The notes under the pieces were generated by a model. It saw nothing but the letters and a program-made list of their open reading frames with translations. It did not search any database and had not been told where the DNA came from. This document shows positions 16,165 to 21,449 of a DNA stretch of 21,449 bases, piece by piece. Both the position numbers and the translations under genes were made by a program. Positions within the stretch are counted from its first letter, which is position 1; each line of letters begins with the position of its first letter. The stretch is from a virus: positions 1 to 21,449 of the IMG/VR virus record IMGVR_UViG_3300009705_000156, one strand, 5' to 3'.

Positions 16165-17184
16165 ATGGCAAACCTTTTTGAAAGGGCCGCGTGTTTCACC
16201 GATATACATTACGGCTTAAAACAAAACAGTAGACAGCATTTAATAGATTGCGATAATTTTATAACGTGGTTTATTGAAGAAGCAAAAGCAAGGAATTGCG
16301 AGACTTGTATATTTCTAGGCGACTGGCATCATCATAGAGCAAGTATTAACATTGCTACTATGAACTCTACTATCAAAGACTTAAAGCGATTAAACGATGC
16401 ATTTGAAACGGTGTACTTTATCACCGGTAACCATGACTTGTTTTATAGAGAAAAGCGTGACTTAAACAGTATCGAGTTTGCTAGAGATATGTCTAACATT
16501 GTTATGGTAGATGACCACTTTCTACAAGATGATGTTGCGATTGTTCCATGGTTAATCGGAGACGAACACAAAGATGTTGCTAAAGTAAAATGCAAATATA
16601 TGTTCGGACATTTTGAGTTACCGTACTTTAAAATGAATGCTATGATTGAAATGCCGGATCACGGTGGTATTAGGGCAGACATGTTAAGCGGTCCAGAATA
16701 TGTATTCAGTGGTCACTTTCACAAACGTCAATATAAAGGCAACATACATTATATTGGTAATGCTTTCCCACATAACTATGCAGATGCACAAGATAATGAA
16801 CGTGGCGCAATGTTTTTAGAATGGGATGGCGAGCCACAATATGTTAATTGGGCAGAGTGTCCAAAGTATGTTACTATGGGTTTACGTCAGTTGCTTGAAG
16901 CACCGGAAAAATATTTAGACGCACAAACTCATGCAAGAGTTAAACTGGATGTAAACATCAGTTACGAAGAAGCAAACTTTATTCGTGAAACATTTGCAGA
17001 ACAATTTAAAGTCAGAGAGATACAATTACTTCCTGTTAAAGAAGAAGAGGAAGCCTTTGAAGGCGGTGAAATACAATTCGAAAGTGTTGACCAAATTGTT
17101 ATCCAGCAGTTAGAAACTATTGAGAGCAATCTAGTCGATACCGGCGAGCTTGTTAAAATTTACAGAAGTTTAGAGACTTTATAA
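16165..17184 (+). CDS. 47: Recombination nuclease subunit gp47 (Mre11/SbcD-like)
   Basis: A 339-residue metallophosphatase, the same length as T4 gp47. It pairs with gp46 to resect DNA ends for recombination-dependent replication. Catalytic metal ligands are all visible: D13 and H15 in FTDIHYG, D53 in FLGDWHHHR, N89-H90-D91 in ITGNHDLF, H149 in MFGHFELP, and H184 and H186 in FSGHFHKR. The C-terminal part (from about 245) would bind the gp46 coiled-coil base. It lies 9 bases after gp55 with a weak ribosome binding site, so it is probably co-translated, and its stop shares one base with the gp46 start (TAATG). Confidence 0.95.
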   Translation: MANLFERAACFTDIHYGLKQNSRQHLIDCDNFITWFIEEAKARNCETCIFLGDWHHHRASINIATMNSTIKDLKRLNDAFETVYFITGNHDLFYREKRDLNSIEFARDMSNIVMVDDHFLQDDVAIVPWLIGDEHKDVAKVKCKYMFGHFELPYFKMNAMIEMPDHGGIRADMLSGPEYVFSGHFHKRQYKGNIHYIGNAFPHNYADAQDNERGAMFLEWDGEPQYVNWAECPKYVTMGLRQLLEAPEKYLDAQTHARVKLDVNISYEEANFIRETFAEQFKVREIQLLPVKEEEEAFEGGEIQFESVDQIVIQQLETIESNLVDTGELVKIYRSLETL

Positions 17185-18953
17185 TGCTTACTATAAAAAA
17201 CGTAACAGCAAAAAACTTTATGAGTATTGGAAACAATACCCAAGCGGTTACATTTGATACCGAGCAACTAACACTAGTCCTAGGACACAATTTAGACCTG
17301 GGTGGCGATGGTAGTAGAAACGGTACAGGTAAAACAACAATCATTAATGCACTAAGTTATGGATTATACGGCGAAGCGTTAACAAACATTAGACGTGATA
17401 ACTTAATTAATAAAACAAATGCCAAAGGTATGATTATTACCGTTGACTTTGATATCAACGGAAAAGAATATCGTATTGAGCGTGGCAGACGTCCTAACAC
17501 TTTGAAGTTTTTTATAGATGGTGTAGAGAAAGCAGATGACGAACAGCAAGGCGATAGTAGAGAAACACAAAAAGAAATAGAACGTATTATTGGATTCCCT
17601 CATAATATGTTTAAGCATTTAATTGCTTTGAACACATACACTGAGCCGTTCCTTAGTATGAAAACTAATGACCAACGTGATATGATTGAGCAGTTATTAG
17701 GCATCACTGAGATTAGTGAAAAAGCAGAACTACTTAAAGAGCTACTTAAAAATACCAAAGACAGTATTAAAGATGAAGAGTCGAGAATACAAGCAGTACA
17801 GAATGCTAATAAGCGTATTGAAAAGAATATCGACGATATTGAATTGCGTAGGAAAGCCTGGGACAACCAGCATAGCGTAAAATTAAAGGACTTACAAGCA
17901 TCATTAGATGCATTAAGTGAAACTGATATTGATTTAGAACTAGATAAGCACAGGCAATTAGACGTTGTCCATAAGCAGTATTCAAAAATGCAAGGCTTAC
18001 AAAATGAGTTGAAGCAACTACAAACTAGTAGCAAACGTAATGCTAGTACACTTGTTAGTATACGAAGCGATATCGAGAAAGCAGAAACGGGTGTGTGCCC
18101 GGCGTGTGACCAGAGTACAGCACACTTAGATACTCACGAAACATATACAGCAGAGCTTAAAGAAAAAGAAGGAAAAGAATTATCGTATTCTACGGAATTA
18201 GAAGGCAAAATAGAGGTGTTAGAAAAAAGCCTAACAGACATCGGAGAACTGCCTGAAAGTCCTATTACTTTTTATAACAGCATGGAAGATGCTTTACAGC
18301 ATAGACATAATTTAGATACTATCACAGAACAACTTACTGAACGTAAAGAAGAAACTAATCCATATTCTGATCAAGTAGTTACACTTAGAGAAACTGGATT
18401 GGAAGAAGTTAGTTACGATGGCATTAACGAGTGGACTAGATTAAAAGATCATCAAGACTTTTTGTATAAACTATTAACAAGCAAAGACAGTTTTATAAGA
18501 AAGAAAATTATTGACCAGAACTTGCAATATTTAAATTACAGACTAAATTATTATTTAGAAAAATTAGGCTTGCCACACGATGTTAGATTTAACTCGGATT
18601 TGAGTGTAGACATCACAGAGTATGGCAGAGACCTAGACTTTGATAATTTAAGTAGAGGTGAACGTAACAGATTAATACTTGGCATGAGTTGGGCATTTAG
18701 AGATATTTATGAAAGTCTTAACCAACCAATGAACTTAATGTGTATCGATGAACTTGTTGACTCTGGCATGGACACAACTGGTGTCGAAGCGGCACTTGGC
18801 GTACTTAAAAAGATGGGGAGAGAATCTAAGAAAAATGTATTCTTAATTTCCCACAAAGAAGAACTGCAAGGAAGAGTTAGCAATGTATTGTATGTTGTAA
18901 AGGAAGGAGGGTTCACTTCTTACGCTAACGATATTGAAATATTAGAAACGTGA
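17184..18953 (+). CDS. 46: Recombination ATPase subunit gp46 (Rad50/SbcC-like)
   Basis: A 589-residue SMC-type ATPase (T4 gp46 is 560). Walker A is GSRNGTGKT at 43-51. A long coiled coil runs on both sides of a zinc hook, CPAC at 305-308. The ABC signature LSRGERNRL starts at 489, and Walker B with the catalytic Glu is CIDE at 520-523, followed by an ISHKEEL histidine-switch segment. All motifs for an active ATPase and for hook-mediated dimerisation are present. It overlaps gp47 by one base and the next gene by four (GTGA), so the three are tightly coupled. The product would load with gp47 at DNA ends. Confidence 0.96.
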   Translation: MLTIKNVTAKNFMSIGNNTQAVTFDTEQLTLVLGHNLDLGGDGSRNGTGKTTIINALSYGLYGEALTNIRRDNLINKTNAKGMIITVDFDINGKEYRIERGRRPNTLKFFIDGVEKADDEQQGDSRETQKEIERIIGFPHNMFKHLIALNTYTEPFLSMKTNDQRDMIEQLLGITEISEKAELLKELLKNTKDSIKDEESRIQAVQNANKRIEKNIDDIELRRKAWDNQHSVKLKDLQASLDALSETDIDLELDKHRQLDVVHKQYSKMQGLQNELKQLQTSSKRNASTLVSIRSDIEKAETGVCPACDQSTAHLDTHETYTAELKEKEGKELSYSTELEGKIEVLEKSLTDIGELPESPITFYNSMEDALQHRHNLDTITEQLTERKEETNPYSDQVVTLRETGLEEVSYDGINEWTRLKDHQDFLYKLLTSKDSFIRKKIIDQNLQYLNYRLNYYLEKLGLPHDVRFNSDLSVDITEYGRDLDFDNLSRGERNRLILGMSWAFRDIYESLNQPMNLMCIDELVDSGMDTTGVEAALGVLKKMGRESKKNVFLISHKEELQGRVSNVLYVVKEGGFTSYANDIEILET

Positions 18954-19744
18954 TTATAGACATACATTTAGGACATAATGCAGAACACACATTAAGTTAC
19001 GAATTGTACGACAATGATGTTGCAAGATTATTCCATAAAAGATTACATGAACAAGAGAACAAGGTTGTAAGTAGAACACAATTTTATAACTTTGGTGAGA
19101 CAGAAGAATCAGTACAAGCAGAACTGATGGCTGTTACAGAACGTTTACAAGAACTTGGCATTGTACAAGATGCTAGTTTACAAACTCTAAATAATTTACA
19201 CGAAAACTTTCCTAACGCTCACGATGAAAGTGAAGGCGAAGTTCGTGAATTATTACGAATGTTTAATTATCATATACATCATTTAGAAGATATAAGGCGT
19301 AAGCATTATAATGGTTCTAGATTTATTTTTGCATGTGAAGATGCCGGAACGGATATACCTGCAGAAGCACTAGATATGTTTACTGTGCGTAGGCGCTATG
19401 GCGAGTTGTATATGCATTACCCTCACGTGGGTAAACACTTGCTTGAGGTATTTGCAGACAATGATGTTAATGTTCCTGCGGATCATTTAATATGTACAAA
19501 CGTAATGCGTAATACTTTATGTGGATGGTTTGGAGAAGACAGATTTACCACAACTATAGAACAAGAAAATTTAATGATGTCGTTGTTTATGTTTTACAGA
19601 CAAATAATGCATAAAATTCCTTACCAATGGAAAGATCCTAAATTAGCAATTGGCTACTTGCCTTTAGGAATGTTAATTGACCTAGAACAAGACATTAATA
19701 TTATCAACGACAATAAGTACATTCATAGTTGGAGTTGTAGATGA
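18950..19744 (+). CDS. Hypothetical phage protein, 264 aa
   Basis: Not recognised. It starts at GTG overlapping the gp46 stop (GTGA) and ends with ATGA overlapping the next start, so it belongs to the recombination operon. The protein is acidic, mostly helical, with no membrane segment, signal peptide or catalytic motif. Visible stretches are IDIHLGHNAEHTLSYELYDN (2-21), a His-containing helix FNYHIHHLEDIRRKHY, a TVRRRYGELYMHYPHVGKHL block, and a C-terminal LPLGMLIDLEQD. The HIHH and HYPHVGKH clusters could bind metal but no fold is evident. Location suggests a role in DNA replication or repair, or a regulatory partner of gp46/47, as inference only. Confidence 0.82.
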   Translation: MIIDIHLGHNAEHTLSYELYDNDVARLFHKRLHEQENKVVSRTQFYNFGETEESVQAELMAVTERLQELGIVQDASLQTLNNLHENFPNAHDESEGEVRELLRMFNYHIHHLEDIRRKHYNGSRFIFACEDAGTDIPAEALDMFTVRRRYGELYMHYPHVGKHLLEVFADNDVNVPADHLICTNVMRNTLCGWFGEDRFTTTIEQENLMMSLFMFYRQIMHKIPYQWKDPKLAIGYLPLGMLIDLEQDINIINDNKYIHSWSCR

Positions 19745-20169
19745 GTGAAAAATGGACATATCAAGGCAAAACAGTAGACGAACTTCCTAACGATTGCGAA
19801 GCATTTGTCTACTTAATCACAAATACCACAAACGATAAAAAGTATGTAGGTAAAAAATTAGCAAAATTTAAAACAACAAAGCCTCCTTTAAAGGGTAAAA
19901 AGAATAAACGTCGCGGAACTAAAGAATCGGACTGGCGTACTTATTGGGGGAGTTCAGATCACCTAAATGCTGATGTTTTAGAGTTAGGAGAAGGCAAGTT
20001 TACAAGAGAAATAATTTGGTATTGCCCCAGTAGAGGTGTTGCAAGTTATCTCGAAGCCAGAGAACAATTTGAAAGACGAGTATTAGAAACAGATGATTAT
20101 TATAATGGTATTATCAATGTTAGAGTGGGCGGTTCAAAAATCTTACGAGAAGCGTTGAAAGATAGATAA
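19741..20169 (+). CDS. GIY-YIG nuclease-like protein
   Basis: A 142-residue protein resembling the small GIY-YIG-type endonucleases common in T4-like phages. FVYLITNTTNDKKYVGKK (22-39) corresponds to the two-strand GIY...YIG core, here VY and YVG. A basic loop (KGKKNKRRGTK, 51-61) with WRTYWGSS follows, and YLEAREQFERRV (103-114) supplies candidate catalytic Glu105 or Glu108. The ending NVRVGGSKI is also typical of this group. Arg and Tyr positions are plausible but the first motif is degenerate, so activity is uncertain. It may be a stand-alone homing-type nuclease or a recruited DNA-processing enzyme. It overlaps the 264-aa gene by four bases (ATGA) and ends the operon. Confidence 0.68.
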   Translation: MSEKWTYQGKTVDELPNDCEAFVYLITNTTNDKKYVGKKLAKFKTTKPPLKGKKNKRRGTKESDWRTYWGSSDHLNADVLELGEGKFTREIIWYCPSRGVASYLEAREQFERRVLETDDYYNGIINVRVGGSKILREALKDR

Positions 20170-20187
20170 CTAACTATTGCATAACAA

Positions 20188-20234
20188 CACAGACACCAAG
20201 TCACAGCAAGGCACACCACAGACACCAAGTCACA
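20188..20234. repeat. 18-base perfect direct repeat, two copies
   Basis: CACAGACACCAAGTCACA occurs at 20188-20205 and again at 20217-20234 (29-base period, 11-base spacer). The flanking A/C-rich sequence is unlike the AT-rich surroundings. Only two copies are present, so it is not an array. It could be a protein binding pair, a recombination by-product, or part of a transcribed RNA. Confidence 0.85.
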
Positions 20235-20243
20235 CACATAGGA

Positions 20244-20322
20244 CTATACACCAGCCCCACCCGAGGCCAGTATCGGACTCCTCGACAAACCTGAACAAGG
20301 TGCGAGAATTGGAGATGTATAG
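20244..20322 (+). ncRNA. Possible structured RNA: 7-bp outer stem with inner hairpins
   Basis: CTATACA (20244-20250) pairs exactly with TGTATAG (20316-20322). Inside lie a CGAGG/CCTCG hairpin (20262-20266 with 20280-20284) and an ACCT/AGGT hairpin (20289-20292 with 20298-20301). The 79-base span and three-part folding resemble a tRNA in outline only; it has no T-loop, anticodon arm or CCA. It is GC-richer than the neighbourhood. Assignment as RNA is inference from pairing alone. Confidence 0.35.
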
Positions 20323-20362
20323 CGGTAAAGATACAAACACACGACAAACTGTATTAAAAGGA

Positions 20363-20390
20363 TGTAGGCAATGAGAAAAAGCAACCTACA
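20363..20390 (+). other. Hairpin overlapping a 17-codon open frame
   Basis: TGTAGG (20363-20368) pairs with CCTACA (20385-20390) across a 16-base loop that contains an ATG at 20371. That ATG opens a 17-codon frame ending at 20424, with AAAGGA somewhat too far upstream. The stem could hide the start if the frame is real; translation is doubtful. Confidence 0.3.
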
Positions 20391-20544
20391 AGTTTGTGTA
20401 ACTAAACTCTACAAGGTTACATAAATTTCCGTGAGATGAGACGGTAGTGTATGGGGACAGAAAGCTCACTGGTTCCTATTAGCACCCGAGTTAGAGATGA
20501 TGATGGCTCATATGATGTCGACAGACACTATATTTTCCAAACAG

Positions 20545-20566
20545 CTTCTCCTTGCAATAGGAGAAG
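20545..20566 (+). other. 8-bp perfect hairpin (CTTCTCCT/AGGAGAAG)
   Basis: CTTCTCCT (20545-20552) and AGGAGAAG (20559-20566) form a perfect stem with a 6-base TGCAAT loop. It is one of the most stable elements in the region. No U-run follows, so it is not a standard rho-independent terminator, though it may still protect or process an RNA end. Confidence 0.6.
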
Positions 20567-20658
20567 TATGACTCCAACTATATGATATCGCATTACTTAA
20601 TAAAAACTTTCTAACAAGAACTGAAATGAATGTAATGAATGAAGTTAGTAGTTGGAAA

Positions 20659-20673
20659 AGATACGAAGTATCT
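20659..20673 (+). other. 6-bp hairpin with GAA loop
   Basis: AGATAC-GAA-GTATCT is a perfect 6-bp stem with a triloop, followed by AAAAA on this strand. Just upstream, TAGTTGG (20648-20654) can pair with CCAACTA (20574-20580), making a larger fold possible. Confidence 0.5.
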
Positions 20674-20680
20674 AAAAAGC

Positions 20681-20700
20681 TAATTGTAATTAATTGTAAC
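20681..20700. repeat. Tandem 10-base repeat (TAATTGTAAY)
   Basis: TAATTGTAAT and TAATTGTAAC stand head to tail at 20681-20690 and 20691-20700, one helical turn apart, about 40 bases upstream of the late motif of the cytochrome gene. The one-turn phasing is compatible with cooperative protein binding, but AT-rich chance repeats are common. Confidence 0.6.
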
Positions 20701-20714
20701 AAACATATATAAAC

Positions 20715-20726
20715 AGTTCTAGAACT
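20715..20726. promoter_or_regulatory. 12-base perfect palindrome upstream of late motif
   Basis: AGTTCTAGAACT is a perfect inverted repeat ending 11 bases before the GATAAATA motif, where a -35 contact or activator would sit. It may be an operator half-site pair. Confidence 0.45.
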
Positions 20727-20737
20727 TATGTATATAA

Positions 20738-20745
20738 GATAAATA
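20738..20745 (+). promoter_or_regulatory. Candidate late promoter motif (GATAAATA) for the cytochrome gene
   Basis: Identical octamer to those before gp48 and gp25. With T4 geometry transcription would start near 20751, leaving a leader of about 76 bases before the ATG at 20827. Local sequence is very AT-rich (TATATAAGA occurs at 20731-20739 and again at 20749-20757), so a chance match has to be considered. Confidence 0.55.
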
Positions 20746-20756
20746 CTTTATATAAG

Positions 20757-20807
20757 AATATAACATAAGGTTATATTAGTATCAGAGCATTCGCTCGTAT
20801 TTGATAC
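20757..20807 (+). promoter_or_regulatory. Two hairpins in the cytochrome-gene leader
   Basis: First hairpin: AATATAAC (20757-20764) with GTTATATT (20770-20777), 8 bp, 5-base loop. Second: GTATCA (20779-20784) with TGATAC (20802-20807), enclosing GAGC-ATTC-GCTC (20785-20796) and a one-sided GTATT bulge. The ribosome binding site AAAGGA (20815-20820) follows 8 bases later and stays free. Such placement suits message stabilisation or translation control. Confidence 0.55.
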
Positions 20808-20826
20808 GCAATCCAAAGGAAAACAA

Positions 20827-21449
20827 ATGTACAAGTATATAGCCATGGCGCTTTTAGCCAGTGTGTCTGTATCATCATGGGCAACAGACTATGTTTCAGG
20901 CGTTGCTGATATTATTAATACCAATTGTGTAGTATGCCACAGAGCAGGAGGCATAGGACCAATGAGTTTTGAGACATACGAGCAAGTACGTCCATGGGCT
21001 CCATTAATATCACTTAAAGTAATGAAAAGAGAAATGCCACCTTATGCATACGATCACGGAATTGGCATACAAGACTTGCAAGGAGATTGGCGTCTGTCTC
21101 AAAAGGACATAGACACAATCGTGGAATGGGTAGACAACGGAAGCCTACGAGGCGACCCCGAAGTGGTAGTGCAGTTAGCACAACTACCTGATCCAGAAGC
21201 ATGGAGTTTTGAAGAAGACTTTGGCGTGCCGGACGCAATTATAGCCAGTGTTGCAATTGACATTCCAGCAAGTGGCAACGACTTGTGGCATAAACACAAT
21301 GTTCCAACAGGACTTAGTGAAGACCGATGTATTAAAGCAGTACAAGTTAAACCACGTGGTAATGCAAAGTCAGTAGTACACCATGCTAACAGCAGTATTA
21401 TAACTGAGGGAGGCAGACAAGGAATGTTAACTGAGTATGCAATGGGAAA
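20827..21449 (+). CDS. Exported c-type cytochrome / copper monooxygenase-like protein (partial)
   Basis: The frame is open from ATG 20827 to the window end (207 codons), with AAAGGA 6 bases upstream. Residues 1-19 form a signal peptide (short basic start, hydrophobic core, cleavage likely after SWA), so the product would enter the periplasm. CVVCH at 34-38 is a covalent haem c site, and Met70 in KREMPPY is the probable sixth haem ligand. GGIGPMSFETYEQVRPW and IVEWVDNG are typical of a one-haem domain that in bacteria precedes a copper type II, ascorbate-dependent (PHM-like) monooxygenase domain. The downstream DLWHKHNVPTGLSEDR and VVHHANSS, with a His pair as a possible copper ligand, fit the start of that domain. 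The gene looks GC-richer than the phage genes (for example about 57% in 21121-21180). It could be phage-borne metabolism or the edge of host DNA. Confidence 0.8.
   Translation, partial: MYKYIAMALLASVSVSSWATDYVSGVADIINTNCVVCHRAGGIGPMSFETYEQVRPWAPLISLKVMKREMPPYAYDHGIGIQDLQGDWRLSQKDIDTIVEWVDNGSLRGDPEVVVQLAQLPDPEAWSFEEDFGVPDAIIASVAIDIPASGNDLWHKHNVPTGLSEDRCIKAVQVKPRGNAKSVVHHANSSIITEGGRQGMLTEYAMG

Larger units (their letters stand above)
20170..20826. other. 657-base gene-poor region with repeats and inverted repeats
   Basis: No convincing protein-coding gene is visible. The region begins with two 18-base direct repeats, continues with a locally GC-rich patch (about 20250-20285) enclosed by a 7-base inverted repeat, then several short hairpins, a tandem 10-base repeat, and ends with the control region of the cytochrome gene. 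No tRNA (no T-loop GGTTCGA-like sequence with a matching acceptor) and no CRISPR. Two very short frames with weak signals are noted under findings. Confidence 0.75.

Noticed and set aside
20188-20234. CRISPR array or attachment-site pair
   Set aside because: Only two copies with an 11-base spacer, and no integrase or tRNA 3' end is nearby.
20244-20322. tRNA gene (7-bp outer stem, 79 bases)
   Set aside because: No T-loop consensus, no anticodon arm of correct geometry, and no CCA-compatible end on either strand.
20177-20374. 65-codon plus-strand frame beginning at TTG across the direct repeats
   Set aside because: Weak start codon, no ribosome binding site, and Thr/His/Gln/Pro-biased composition that simply mirrors the CA-rich repeats.
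20545-20566. Rho-independent terminator for the recombination operon
   Set aside because: The stem is perfect but is followed by TATGACTCC rather than a T-run, and it lies nearly 400 bases past the last gene.
20508-20702. 64-codon minus-strand frame in the gene-poor region
   Set aside because: No ribosome binding site, no recognisable protein features, and it crosses hairpins and the tandem repeat.
21014-21299. Minus-strand frames opposite the cytochrome gene
   Set aside because: They are mirror frames of a plus-strand gene with clear protein motifs, signal peptide and ribosome binding site.

Overview
The window looks like part of the genome of a T4-like (straboviral/myoviral) phage from a marine or other aquatic setting. 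The evidence is an AT-rich sequence and a dense set of recognisable T4 core genes: baseplate wedge gp25, gp6 and gp53, hub gp5, a gp48-like tube cap, late sigma factor gp55, and recombination proteins gp47 and gp46. Several of these carry features that I recall from cyanophage and pelagiphage relatives rather than from coliphage T4: a long gp55, an oversized gp6, and a gp5 without a lysozyme domain. The host cannot be determined from the window.

Layout. (1) Bases 1-8867, minus strand: a late baseplate-wedge operon, gp25 > gp6 > a giant virion protein (gp7-like) that runs off the left end. (2) Bases 8868-10101, plus strand: a strong sigma70-type promoter followed by three small overlapping genes (an unknown 91-aa protein, an alpha/beta hydrolase with a full Ser-Asp-His triad, and a small coiled-coil protein). 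(3) Bases 10102-15156, minus strand: a second late operon, gp48-like > gp53 > an 823-aa virion protein > gp5, with three consecutive TAATG stop/start junctions. It abuts the plus-strand genes tail to tail with no spacer. (4) Bases 15157-15282: a divergent control region with a palindromic pair of GATAAATA late-promoter motifs and a TTGACT-17-TATACT early promoter. (5) Bases 15283-20169, plus strand: gp55 > gp47 > gp46 > unknown 264-aa protein > GIY-YIG-like protein, an early/middle transcription and recombination module. (6) Bases 20170-20826: about 650 bases without a convincing gene, rich in direct repeats and inverted repeats. (7) Base 20827 to the right end, plus strand: an exported protein with a cytochrome c CxxCH motif, followed by sequence resembling the start of copper type II (PHM-like) monooxygenases. 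It is cut by the window end.

How it fits together. Early host-type promoters (two share TTGACTTT) would make gp55. Late RNA polymerase carrying gp55 would then read GATAAATA motifs in front of gp48 and gp25 to make the tail baseplate. The same GATAAATA motif stands in front of the cytochrome gene, which suggests that this metabolic-type gene is under phage late control. This is the most unusual feature of the window. The intervening structured region and the two hairpins in the predicted leader of the cytochrome gene are the best candidates for undescribed regulatory RNA.
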